From assembly GCA_014155875.1 (NCBI GenBank), contig JACEFZ010018313.1:1-64000 (forward strand): a DNA stretch of 64,000 nucleotides, in the 5' to 3' direction. The DNA comes from Cepaea nemoralis. Its lineage: Eukaryota; Mollusca; Gastropoda; Stylommatophora; Helicidae. Numbering within the stretch: position 1 is the first letter of the stretch; each line of letters starts with the position of its first letter. The translations under genes were made by a program, and so were the position numbers. The notes beneath the pieces are model-generated. The model did not search any database, was not told where the DNA came from, and was given only the letters and a program-made list of their open reading frames with translations. Of this stretch, positions 35,368 to 47,426 are shown one piece after another.

Positions 35368-35905
35368 TGACAGCTATAAAGGCTTGTTTGCACCGGTGAT
35401 ATCATCCCACTACGTCAGCATTATGTGTGTTGCCTCCACTGCCACTCTGCCTCTAGGAGTGCGGACGTCGTGACCCTGGTAGCTGTCATGAAGGTGTGAA
35501 ATGACGTGCCAGTTTGTCCCTCCGATTGTGCGTGCGTGTATGTGTGTTCGCTCGCCTGTGTACATATCAGTGTGTACTAGTCAGTGTGTACATATCAGTG
35601 TGTAATGTTTCTTTACTTGTACTTTAATTGGCCACGTGATCACCAGATACGCCCAGCGATATCACAGAATGGCTGCTGCCATGTGTCTGTTCTTTGTGTC
35701 TTGTGTGTGACCTTTGTGTTTTACATATTCTTTGTCTTGTGTGTAACCTTTATATCTTGTCTATGTTCTTTGTGTTTTGTGTGTAATCCACCTCATTCAT
35801 GTGCGGTTAATGTAATGTATCAGATGTGCCGAAGTATGTGTGTGAAGTGAGATCTATTTAATACATGATGCTCTCTTGTCATAATAAACTCATTGTTTTT
35901 CATGT
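35368..35905 (+). promoter_or_regulatory. Probable 3'UTR with polyadenylation signal
   Basis: Single-copy AT- and T-rich sequence with the canonical signal aataaa at 35883-35888, followed by a GT-rich stretch (gttcagtattcttgtttgg). This is the arrangement expected for a cleavage/polyadenylation site on the + strand. It belongs to the candidate exon at 35151-35367 if that is real. Confidence 0.5.
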
Positions 35906-35939
35906 TCAGTATTCTTGTTTGGTTTATTGTCTCTCCCCG

Positions 35940-36195
35940 ACATCCCTTTTTGACGCATCTCTCTCTCTCTCTCTTATGACACATATATCTCTCTCTTCCA
36001 CTATGTGACACAGGTATCTCTCTCACCATTGTGACACATGTATCTCTCTATCACTTTTGTGACACATGTATCTCACTTACCTCTGTGACACATGTATCTC
36101 TCTCACCTCTGTGACACATGTATCTCTCTCTCACCTCTGTGACACATGTATCTCTTTCTCACCATTGTGACACATGTATCTCTCTCACACCTTTG
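35940..36195. repeat. About 28-bp repeat, about nine copies
   Basis: Units of tgtgacacatgtatctctct plus cacctc, with a short CT run at the left. Confidence 0.92.
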
Positions 36196-36199
36196 TGAG

Positions 36200-36925
36200 A
36201 CCTCCACCAGAATTCCTTCAGACCTCCACCAGACACCCCCCATACCTCTACCAGACACCCACAATACTTCCACCTTACCTCCACTAGACAGCCACCATAC
36301 CTCCACCAGACAGCCACAACACATCCACAAGACACCCACCATACCTCCACCAGACAGCCACAAGACCTCCACCAGACAAAGACAAGACAATCACCATACC
36401 TCCACCAGACCTCCACAAGACTTCCATCATATCTCCACCATACCTCCACCAGACAGCCACAAGACACCCACCATACCACCACCAAACATCCAAAAGACAC
36501 CAACCATACCTCCACCAGACATCCAACAGACACCCACCAGATTTCCACAAAACTTGCACCAGACATCCACCGGACACCCACAAGACTTGCATCAGACACC
36601 TACCAGGCATCCACGAGACTTGCACCAGACACCCACAAGACTTGCACGAGACATCCACCAGACACCCATAACACTTGCATCAGACATCCACAAGACTTGC
36701 ACCAGACATCCACCAGACACCCACAAGACTTGCGTCAGACATCCACCAGACACCCACAAGACTTGCACCAGACACCCACAAGACTTGCGTCAGACTTGCC
36801 AGACACCCACAAGACTTGCGCCAGACATCCACCAAACACCCTCAAGAGACCCACCAGATACCCACAAGAGACCCATCAGGCACCCACCAAACACCCACAA
36901 GAGACTCACCAGACACGTGTATAAG
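36200..36925. repeat. Diverged 15-/33-bp C/A-rich minisatellite
   Basis: Units of ccaccagacacccacaagac with ttgcaccagacatc variants; the right half forms a clearer 30- to 36-bp period. Open frames on both strands are artefacts. Confidence 0.92.
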
Positions 36926-37130
36926 TTTATTTTTGGGGAGAAATATATTTAATTGCATAATTGAATATTGAACACAGAAACACGACTACGTGAACAATTA
37001 ACACACACACACACACACACACACGCAAGCACGCACACACACACACGCGCGCGCGAACGCACACACATACGAGTTGAAACAAACTATTAAAGCATTTTGA
37101 TTCTCTCTCTCTCTCTCACACTTCGTTCAT
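36926..37130. other. Spacer with CA/CG microsatellite and CT run
   Basis: About 70 bp AT-rich unique sequence, a CA-rich run (about 37000-37065), then a short CT run. No gene seen. Confidence 0.7.
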
Positions 37131-37134
37131 TCGT

Positions 37135-38585
37135 TCTGTACCCTCCATCAAGTGGATCTACCCCAGCCTCTGTACCCTCCATCAAGTGGATCTACCCCAG
37201 CCTCTGTACCCTCCATCAAGTGGATGGATCTACCCCAGCCTCTGTACCCTCCATCAAGTGGATGGATCTACCCCAGCCTCTGTACCCTCCATCGTGTAGA
37301 TCTACCCCAGCCTCTGTACCCTCCATCAAGTGGATGGATCTACCCCAGCCTCTGTACCCTCCATCAAGTGGATCTACCCCAGCCTCTGTACCCTCCATCA
37401 AGTGGATCTACCCCAGCCTCTGTACCCTCCATCAAGTGGATCTACCCCAGCCTCTGTACCCTCCATCAAGTGGATGGATCTACCCCAGCCTCTGTACCCT
37501 CCATCAAGTGGATGGCTCTACCCCAGCCTCTGTACCCTCCATTGTGTAGATCTACCCCAGCCTCTGTACCCTCCATTGTGTAGATCTACCCCAACCTCTG
37601 TACCCTCCATCGTGTAGATCTACCCCAGCCTCTGTACCCTCCATTGTGTAGATCTACCCCAGCCTCTGTACCCTCCATGGTGTTGATCTACCCAGCCTCT
37701 GTACCCTCCATTGTGTAGATCTACCCAACCTCTGTACCCTCCATCGTGTAGATCTACCCCAGCCTCTGTACCCTCCATTGTGTAGATCTACCCCAGCCTC
37801 TGTACCCTCCATCAAGTGGATGGCTCTACCCCAGCCTCTGTACCCTCCATTGTGTAGATCTACCCCAGCCTCTGTACCCTCCATCAAGTGGATCTACCCC
37901 AGCCTCTGTACCCTCCATCAAGTGGATCTACCCCAGCCTCTGTACCCTCCATTGTGTAGATCTACCCCAGCCTCTGTACCCTCCATCAAGTGGATCTACC
38001 CCAGCCTCTGTACCCTCCATCACGTGGATCTACCCCAGCCTCTGTACCCTCCATCGTGTAGATCTACCCCAGCCACTGTACCCTCCATCAAGTGGATCTA
38101 CCCCAGCCTCTGTACCCTCCATTGTGTAGATCTACCCCAGCCTCTGTACCCTCCATCGTGTAGATCTACCCCAACCTCTGTACCCTCCATCAAGTGGATC
38201 TACCCCAGCCTCTGTACCCTCCATTGTGTAGATCTACCCCAGCCTCTGTACCCTCCATTGTGTAGATCTACCCCAGCCTCTGTACCCTCCATTGTGTAGA
38301 TCTACCCCAGCCTCTGTACCCTCCATTGTGTAGATCTACCCCAGCCTCTGTACCTCCATTGTGTAGATCTACCCCAGCCTCTGTACCCTCCATTGTGTAG
38401 ATCTACCCCAGCCTCTGTTACCCTCCATTGTTGTAGATCTACCCCAGCCTCTGTACCCTCCATTGTGTAGATCTACCCCAGCCACTGTACCCTCCATCGT
38501 GTAGATCTACCCCAACCTCTGTACCCTCCATTGTGTAGATCTACCCCAACCTCTGTACCCTCCATCGTGTAGATCTACCCCAGGA
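37135..38585. repeat. 34-bp minisatellite, about 43 copies
   Basis: The unit contains ccccagcctctgtaccctcc with atcaagtggatcta or attgtgtagatcta. The aagtgg type dominates on the left and the tgtgta type on the right. Some units carry an extra gatg. Confidence 0.97.
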
Positions 38586-38828
38586 ACCAGGCTTCACATT
38601 ACTGTGCATCCTAAGTAACTGTAACATGTAATATTGCCAATGTATGTCAGCTCTAAGTAACTGTAACATGTAATATTGCCAATGTCAGTTTCTGATAAAG
38701 GATGGTGTTTAGTAGCCAGTTCTCATCTATGCCCAGATTTTGCAGAATGTCCAGATTTCTGTTGTCTGGATCTAGGCAATTCTGTGACATTTCTGTTGTC
38801 TGGATTCTCTCTATCTTCCTCTCCCTCA
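38586..38828. other. Spacer with a 43-bp duplication
   Basis: The segment ctaagtaactgtaacatgta continuing to gccaatgt occurs twice (about 38609 and 38652). The rest is single-copy with a duplicated tttctgttgtctggat. Confidence 0.7.
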
Positions 38829-41800
38829 TCTAATGTAGTAAGTCATGAGACACATGTTAACAGTGATGGATCCCCATCTAATGTAGTATGTGGTGAGACA
38901 GGTGTTTACAGTGATGGATCCCCATCTAATGTAGTATGTGGTGAGACAGGTGTTTACAGTGATGGATCCCCATCTAATGTAGTATGTGGTGAGACATGTT
39001 AACAGTGATGGATCCCCATCTAATGTAGTAAGTCATGAGACATGTTAACAGTGATGGATCCCCATCTAATGTAGTAAGTCATGAGACATGTGAACAGTGA
39101 TGGATCCCCATCTAATGTAGTATGTGGTGAGACAGGTGTTTACAGTGATGGATCCCCATCTAATGTAGTAAGTCATGAGACACATGTTAACAGTGATGAA
39201 TCCCCATCTAATGTAGTAAGTCATGAGACATGTTAACAGTGATGGATCCCCATCTAATGTAGTATGTGGTGAGACAGGTGTTTACAGTGATGGATCCCCA
39301 TCTAATGTAGTATGTGGTGAGACAGGTGTTTACAGTGATGGATCCCCATCTAATGTAGTAAGTCATGAGACACATGTTTACAGTGATGGATCCCCATCTA
39401 ATGTAGTATGTAGTGAGACACATGTTTACAGTGATGGATCCCCATCTAATGTAGTATGTGGTGAGACACATGTTTACAGTGATGGATCCCCATCTAATGT
39501 AGTATGTGGTGAGACATTTACAGTGATGGATCCCCATCTAATGTAGTATGTGGTGAGATAGGTGTTTACAGTGATTGATCCCCATCTAATGTAGTATGTG
39601 GTGAGACACATGTTTACAGTGATGGATCCCCATCTAATGTAGTATGTGGTGAGACACATGTTTACAGTGATGGATCCCCATCTAATGTAGTATGTGGTGA
39701 GACACATGTTTACAGTGATGGATCCCCATCTAATGTAGTATGTGGTGAGACATTTACAGTGATGGATCCCCATCTAATGTAGTATGTGGTGAGATAGGTG
39801 TTTACAGTGATTGATCCCCATCTAATGTAGTATGTGGTGAGACACATGTTTACAGTGATGGATCCCCATCTAATGTAGTATGTGGTGAGACACATGTTTA
39901 CAGTGATGGATCCCCATTTAATGTAGTATGTGGTGAGACACATGTTAACAGTGATGGATCCCCATCTAATGTAGTATGTGGTGAGACACATGTTTACAGT
40001 GATGGATCCCCATCTAATGTAGCATGTGGTGAGACACATGTTTACAGTGATGGATCCCCATCTAATGTAGTATGTGGTGAGACACATGTTTACAGTGATG
40101 GATCCCCATCTAATGTAGTATGTGGTGAGACAGGTGTTTACAGTGATGGATCCCCATCTAATGTAGTATGTGGTGAGACAGGTGTTTACAGTGATGGATC
40201 CCCATCTAATGTAGTATGTGGTGAGACAGGTGTTTACAGTGATGGATCCCCATCTAATGTAGTATGTGGTGAGACAGGTGTTTACAGTGATGGATCCCCA
40301 TCTAATGTAGTATGTGGTGAGACATGTTAACAGTGATGGATCCCCATCTAATGTAGTATGTGGAGAGACAGGTGTTTACAGTGATGGATCCCCATCTAAT
40401 GTAGTATGTGGTGAGACACATGTTTACAGTGATGGATCCCCATCTAATGTAGTATGTGGTGAGACAGGTGTTTACAGTGATGGATCCCCATCTAATGTAG
40501 TATGTGGTGAGACAGGTGTTTACAGTGATGGATCCCCATCTAATGTAGTATGTGGTGAGACATGTTAACAGTGATGGATCCCCATCTAATGTAGTAAGTC
40601 ATGAGACATGTTAACAGTGATGGATCCCCATCTAATGTAGTAAGTCATGAGACATGTGAACAGTGATGGATCCCCATCTAATGTAGTATGTGGTGATTCA
40701 GGTGTTTACAGTGATGGATTCCCATCTAATGTAGTAAGTCATGAGACACATGTTAACAGTGATGACTCCCCATCTAATGTAGTAAGTCATGAGACATGTT
40801 AACAGTGATGGATCCCCATCTAATGTAGTATGTGGTGAGACAGGTGTTTACAGTGATGGATCCCCATCTAATGTAGTATGTGGTGAGACAGGTGTTTACA
40901 GTGATGGATCCCCATCTAATGTAGTAAGTCATGAGACACATGTTTACAGTGATGGATCCCCATCTAATGTAGTATGTGGTGAGACACATGTTTACAGTGA
41001 TGGATCCCCATCTAATGTAGTATGTGGTGAGACATGTTTACAGTGATGGATCCCCATCTAATGTAGTATGTGGTGAGACATTTACAGTGATGGATCCCCA
41101 TCTAATGTAGTATGTGGTGAGATAGGTGTTTACAGTGATTGATCCCCATCTAATGTAGTATGTGGTGAGACACATGTTTACAGTGATGGATCCCCATCTA
41201 ATGTAGTATGTGGTGAGACACATGTTTACAGTGATGGATCCCAATTTAATGTAGCATGTGGTGAGACACATGTTAACAGTGATGGATCCCCATCTAATGT
41301 AGTATGTGGTGAGACACATGTTTACAGTGATGGATCCCCATCTAATGTAGCATGTGGTGAGACACATGTTTACAGTGATGGATCCCCATCTAATGTAGTA
41401 TGTGGTGAGACACATGTTTACAGTGATGGATCCCCATCTAATGTAGTATGTGGTGAGACACATGTTTACAGTGATGGATCCCCATCTAATGTAGTATGTG
41501 GTTAGACACATGTTTACAGTGATGGATCCCCATCTAATGTAGTATGTGGTGAGATAGGTGTTTACAGTGATGGATCCCCATCTAATGTAGTATGTGGTGA
41601 GATAGGTGTTTACAGTGATTGATCCCCATCTAATGTAGTATGTGGTGAGACACATGTTTACAGTGATGGATTCCCATCTAATGTAGTATGTGGTGAGACA
41701 TTTACAGTGATGGATCCCCATCTAATGTAGTATGTGGTGAGACATTTACAGTGATGGATCCCCATCTAATGTAGTATGTGGCGAGACACATGTTTACAGT

Positions 41801-43797
41801 GATAGATCCCCATCTAATGTAGTATGTGGTGAGACATTTACAGTGATGGATCCCCATCTAATGTAGTATGTGGTGAGATAGGTGTTTACAGTGATTGATC
41901 CCCATCTAATGTAGTATGTGGTGAGACACATGTTTACAGTGATGGATCCCCATCTAATGTAGTATGTGGTGAGACACATGTTTACAGTGATGGATCCCCA
42001 TCTAATGTAGTATGTGGTGAGACATTTACAGTGAATGGATCCCCATCTAATGTAGTATGTGGTGAGATAGGTTTTACAGTGATTGATCCCCATCTAATGT
42101 AGTATGTGGTGAGACACATGTTTACAGTGATGGATCCCCATCTAATGTAGTATGTGGTGAGACACATGTTTACAGTGATTGATCCCCATCTAATGTAGTA
42201 TGTGGTGAGACACATGTTTACAGTGATGGATCCCCATCTAATGTAGTATGTGGTGAGACACATGTTTACAGTGATGGATCCCCATCTAAAGTAGCATGTG
42301 GTGAGACACATGTTTACAGTGATGGATCCCCATCTAAAGTAGTATGTGGTGAGACATGTTAACAGTGATGGATCCCCATCTAATGTAGTAAGTCATGAGA
42401 CACATGTTAACAGTGATGGATCCCCATCTAATGTAGTAAGTCATGAGACATGTGAACAGTGATGGATCCCCATCTAATGTAGTATGTGGTGAGACAGGTG
42501 TTTACAGTGATGGATCCCCATCTAATGTAGTAAGTCATGAGACATGTTAACAGTGATGAATCCCCATCTAATGTAGTATGTCGTGAGACACATGTTTACA
42601 GTGATGGATCCCCATCTAATGTAGTATGTGGTGAGACACATGTTTACAGTGATGGATCCCCATCTAATGTAGTATGTGGTGAGACAGTGTTTACAGTGAT
42701 GGATCCCCATCTAATGTAGTATGTGTGTGAGACACATGTTTACAGTGATGGATCCCCATCTAATGTAGTATGTGGTGAGACACATGTTTACAGTGATGGA
42801 TCCCATCTAATGTAGTATGTGGTGAGACACATGTTTACAGTGATGGATCCCCATCTAATGTAGTATGTGGTGAGACACATGTTTACAGTGATGGATCCCC
42901 ATCTAATGTAGTATGTGGTGAGACACATGTTTACAGTGATGGATCCCCATCTAATGTAGTATGTGGTGAGACACATGTTTACAGTGATGGATCCCCATCT
43001 AATGTAGTATGTGGTGAGACACATGTTTACAGTGATGGATCCCCATCTAATGTAGTATGTGGTGAGACACATGTTTACAGTGATGGATCCCCATCTAATG
43101 TAGTATGTGGTGAGACACATGTTTACAGTGATGGATCCCATCTAATGTAGTATGTGGTGAGAACAGTTTACAGTGATGGATCCCCATCTAATGTAGTATG
43201 TGGTGAGACATGTTTACAGTGATGGATCCCCATCTAATGTAGTATGTGGTGAGACACATGTTTACAGTGATGGATCCCATCTAATGTAGTATGTGTGAGA
43301 CATTTACAGTGATGGATCCCCATCTAATGTAGTATGTGGTGAGACATGTTTACAGTGATGGATCCCCATCTAATGTAGTATGTGGCGAGACACATGTTTA
43401 CAGTGATGGATCCCCATCTAATGTAGTATGTGGTGAGACATTTACAGTGATGGATCCCCATCTAATGTAGTATGTGGTGAGACACATGTTTACAGTGATG
43501 GATCCCCATCTAATGTAGTATGTGGTGAGACACATGTTTACAGTGATGGATCCCCATCTAATGTAGTATGTGGTGAGACACGTGTTTACAGTGATGGATC
43601 CCCATCTAATGTAGTATGTGGTGAGACACATGTTTACAGTGATGGATCCCCATCTAATGTAGTATGTGATGAGACACATGTTTACAGTGATGGATCCCCA
43701 TCTAATGTAGTATGTGGTGAGACACATGTTTACAGTGATGGATCCCCATCTAATGTAGCATGTGGTGAGACACATGTTTACAGTGATGGATCCCCAG
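38829..43797. repeat. 48-bp minisatellite, about 103 copies, with higher-order structure
   Basis: The unit contains cagtgatggatccccatcta, atgtagtatgtggtgagaca and a variable end (catgttta, ggtgttta, tgttaa, ttta). Every standard unit includes a BamHI-type ggatcc. Blocks of variant units recur in the same order about 1.56 kb apart (39000-39780 and 40560-41100), and a partial third block starts near 42345. The 16-codon period leaves frames open on both strands; none is a gene. Confidence 0.97.
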
Positions 43798-43864
43798 CTT
43801 AGACAGTTTAAAGAAATGTTTGATTCAGTCACAATACAATACTGGTGTGATGTGGTAGACGTGG

Positions 43865-44765
43865 GGTAGTCATGCTTGTGGGGTAGTCATGTGTGTGTGT
43901 GGGGTAGCCATGTGTGTGGGGTAGTTATGTGTGTGTGGGGTAGCCATGTGTGTGGGGTAGTCATGTGTGTGTGTGGTAGTCCATGTGTGTGGGGTAGTCA
44001 TGTGTGTGTGTGGGGTAGTCATGTGTGTGTGTGGGGTAGTCATGTGTGTGGGGTAGTCATGTGTGTGGGGTAGTCATGTGTGTGTGGGGTAGTCATGTGT
44101 GTGTGGGGTAGTCATGTGTGTGAGGTAGTCATGTGTGTGTGTGGGGTAGTCATGTGTGTGTGGTAGTCATGCATGTGTGGTAGTCATGTGTCAGGTAGTC
44201 ATGTGTGTGGGGTAGTCATGTGTGTTGTGGTAGTCATGTGTCAGGTAGTCATGTGTGTGGAGTAGTCATGTGTGTGGGGTAGTCATGTGTGTGTGGTAGT
44301 TGTGTGTGGGGTAGTCATGTGTGTGTGTGTGGTAGTCATGTGTGGGGTAGTCATGTGTGGGATAGTCCTGTGTGTGGGATAGTCCTGTGTGTAGGGTAGT
44401 CATGTGTGTGAGGTAGTCATGTGTAGGGTAGTCATGTGTGTGTGTGGTAGGTAGTCTTGTGTGTGAGTTAGGTAGTCATGTGTGTGTGTGGTAGTCATGT
44501 GTGTTTGGTAGTCATGTGTAAGGTTGTCATGTGTGTGTGTGTGTGTGGTTGTGTGTGGGGTAGTTGTGTGTGGGGTAGTCATGTTTGTGGGGTAGTCATG
44601 TAGGTGTAGTAGTCATGTGTGGGATAGTCATGTATGTGTGGTTGTCATGTGTGGGATAATCATGTATGTGTGTTAGTCGTGTGTGTGGGGTAGTCATGTA
44701 TGTGTGGTAGTCATGTGTGGGATAGTCATGTATGTGTGTTAGCCATGTGTGTGTGGGGTAGTCAT
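43865..44765. repeat. TG-rich about 20-bp repeat
   Basis: Words gtgtgtgtggggtagtcat recur with variable numbers of GT dinucleotides, so the period varies. Confidence 0.93.
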
Positions 44766-44869
44766 TTGTGTTGTATTACATAGAGTGTATTTTGTATGGT
44801 AGACCTGTGGAAGTAATATTTGTGTGTTGTATTACATAGAGTGTAGGTTTATGGTAGACCTGTGGTAGT

Positions 44870-45492
44870 GATAGATACCAGTATGTGTATGTGACAGACC
44901 CTTATATGTGATAGACCCCAGTATGTGACAGACCCATATATGTGATAGACCAAGTATGTGACAGACCCCTATATGTGATAGACCCCAGTATATGATAGGC
45001 CCTTAGTAATTGAAAGACCCCGGAATGTGATAAGACTCCAGTATGTGATAGACCCCCCCCCCCCCCCCCATGTATAGACCCCAGTATGTGACATACCCCA
45101 GTATGTGATAAACCCCTGTAAGTGAAATACCCCGGTATGTGATAGACCCCAGTATGTGATATACCCCTGTATAGACCCCAGTATGTGACAGACCCCAGTT
45201 TGTGATAGACCCCAGTATGTGACAGACCCCAGTATGTGATATACCCCAGTATATGATAGGCCCCTGTAAGTGAAAGACCCTGGTATGTGATATACCCCTG
45301 TATAGACCCCAGTATGTGACAGACCCCAGTATGTGACAGACCCCTGTATGTGATATACCCCAGTATGTGATAAACCCCTGTAAGTGAAATACCCCAGTAT
45401 GTGATATACCCCAGTATGTGATAGGCCCCTGTAAGTGACAGACCCCAGTATGTGACAGACCCCTGGATGTGACAGACCCCTTTATGTGTATG
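44870..45492. repeat. About 18-bp repeat with a C17 run
   Basis: Units of gaccccagtatgtgata(ga) and gtgacagaccc. A poly-C run occurs at about 45053-45069. Confidence 0.93.
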
Positions 45493-45568
45493 GATTGACT
45501 CATGGAGGCAAACAGCCCCACCTACTGTCACACGCACACATCGGCATGCCACCCACCCGCTGCTGGAG

Positions 45569-45819
45569 TTAGAACCCAGGTGGTCTGGGGGCATCGTCTG
45601 GGAGATAACCGGGTGCCCCTTGGGGCGGCCTGTCCGCGGGCGGCATTGCCTCCTCTGACATGTCCAGGTCGTATCGCCTGGCCTGTGCCGCCATGAACTC
45701 TGGGTACTCCACGTAGCCGTCCCCGTCCAGGTCATCGGATGAGAGAGCCGCGTCGATCACTTCCGCCATCTCCTCATCACTGTAGGCACGTGCTGGCCGC
45801 CCTTCACCGTTGCCGTTGC
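45569..45819 (-). CDS. MCFD2-like EF-hand protein, terminal exon A
   Basis: Minus-strand last exon. The acceptor is at 45820-45822 (ttccag), the first two bases complete a split codon (intron phase 1), and the stop is at 45569-45571. It encodes about 82 residues: a Gly/Asn-rich start, an E-helix (DEEMAEVIDAALSSDDL), then a canonical EF-hand loop (DLDGDGYVEYPE, with Asp 1, 3, 5, Gly 6 and Glu 12 all present), and a Pro-rich tail ending RPPGF. The helix-loop spacing and the DGY(V/I)(E/D)Y motif match the last EF-hand of MCFD2, the calcium-binding partner of LMAN1 in ER-to-Golgi cargo export; CGREF1-like proteins are the alternative. The Pro-rich tail is longer than in vertebrate MCFD2, which ends soon after the hand. 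Upstream exons are not identified. Confidence 0.8.
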
Positions 45820-45894
45820 CTGGAACACAAGGTCATGTGATCAATGATCTGACCAGTTACTGGTTGATCTGTTGAAATCCCACGCCCATAGGAC

Positions 45895-46890
45895 TTCCAA
45901 CTCTCTCAACATTCAACAAATATAGAACTTCCAACTCGCTCAACATTCAACAAATATAGAACTTCCAACTCTCTCAACATTCAACAAATATAGAACTTCC
46001 TACTCTCTCAACATTCAACAAATATAGACCTTCTTCTCTCTCAACATTCAACAAATATAGAACTTCTACTCTCTCAACATTCAACAAGTATAGAACTTCC
46101 AACTCTCTCAACATTCAACAAATACAGAACTTCTACTCTCTCAACATTTAACAAGTATAGAACTTCCAACTCTCTCAACCTTCAACAAATATAGAACTTC
46201 TACTCTCTCAACCTTCAACAAGTATAGAACTTCCAATTCTCTCAACATTCAACAAATATATAACTTCTACTCTCTCAACATTTAACAAGTATAGAACTTC
46301 CAACCCTCTCAACATTCAACAAGTATAGAACTTCCAACCCTCTCAACATTCAACAAATATAGAACTTTTACTTTCTCAGCATTCAACAAATATAGAACTT
46401 CTACTCTCTCAACATTCAACAAATATAGAACTTTTACTTTCTCAGCATTCAGCAAATATAGAACTTCCAACTCTCTCAACATTCAACAAATATAGAACTT
46501 CTACTCTCTCATCATTCAACAAATATAGAACTTTTACTTTCTCAGCATTGACAAATATAGAACTTCCAACTCTCTCAACATTCAACAAATATAGAACTTC
46601 TACTCTCTCAACATTCAACAAATATAGAACTTCTACTCTCTCAACATTCAACAAATATAGAACTTCTACTCTCTCAACATTCAACAAATATAGAACTTCT
46701 ACTCTCTCAACATTTAACATGTATAGAACTTCCAAACCTCTCAACATTAAAAAAATATGAAACTTTTACTTTCTCAACATTCAACAAATATAGAACTTCT
46801 ACTCTCTCAACATTCAACAAGTACATAACTTCCAGCTCTCTCAACATTTAATCTAGCAGAACTTCTACCCTCTCAACATTCAACAAATCA
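45895..46890. repeat. 33-bp minisatellite, about 30 copies
   Basis: The unit contains ctctcaacattcaacaaata and tagaacttctact or tagaacttccaa. It lies just upstream of exon A on its minus strand, hence in the intron. Confidence 0.95.
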
Positions 46891-47034
46891 GACACCACCA
46901 GCGCCAATACACAAACTCTGCTGTCTTGCGTTATATTTCAACAATGGCCACACACGTCTGGGGGAACTTGGATATAGAATTCTGTGAGTTATTCTGGCTT
47001 TAGTGCACAGTTCGGGAGTCTCTGAAACGTTGGG

Positions 47035-47222
47035 GCTAGGACCTCGCCTGCCGACCCCGTGCTCACAGGTTCCATCCACAGCTAGGACCTCGCCTGCCGA
47101 CCCCGTGCTCACAGGTTCCATCCACAGCTAGGACCTCGCCTGCCGACCTCGTGCTCACAGGTTCCATCCACAGCTAGGACCTCGCCTGCCGACCTCGTGC
47201 TCACAGGTTCCATCCACAGCTT
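47035..47222. repeat. 46-bp repeat, four copies
   Basis: Nearly identical units with gctaggacctcgcctgccga and gtgctcacaggttccatcca. One C/T difference occurs between the pairs (gaccccg, gacctcg). Confidence 0.95.
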
Positions 47223-47284
47223 AGCAATTCGTTTTTGTAAAAGTGGACTCGGGCTGCCAAGTGGACGCAGCCTAACACGGCTAC

Positions 47285-47426
47285 CAGGAATGTGTCGGGA
47301 GATAAAGGTGACCGGTGAGATAAAGGTGGCCAGTGAGATAAAGGTGGTTAGTGAGATAAAGGTGGTCGGTGAGATAAAGGTGGGCAGTGAGATACTGACT
47401 CCATCAGTCTAAAATACCAGGGATAT
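47285..47426. repeat. Minisatellite (gataaaggtgg type), left part
   Basis: Start of the array that continues at 49082. Units of gagataaaggtggccagt and a longer unit with ataccagggatgtgt. It is split by the 1.65-kb insertion. Confidence 0.88.

Noticed and set aside
38829..43797. Possible CRISPR-like array (regular 48-bp repeats)
   Set aside because: Direct repeats are contiguous with no unique spacers, in a eukaryotic context without cas genes.
43865..44765. G-quadruplex array in TG-rich repeat
   Set aside because: GGGG runs are separated by about 12-25 bases, too far for a canonical quadruplex.
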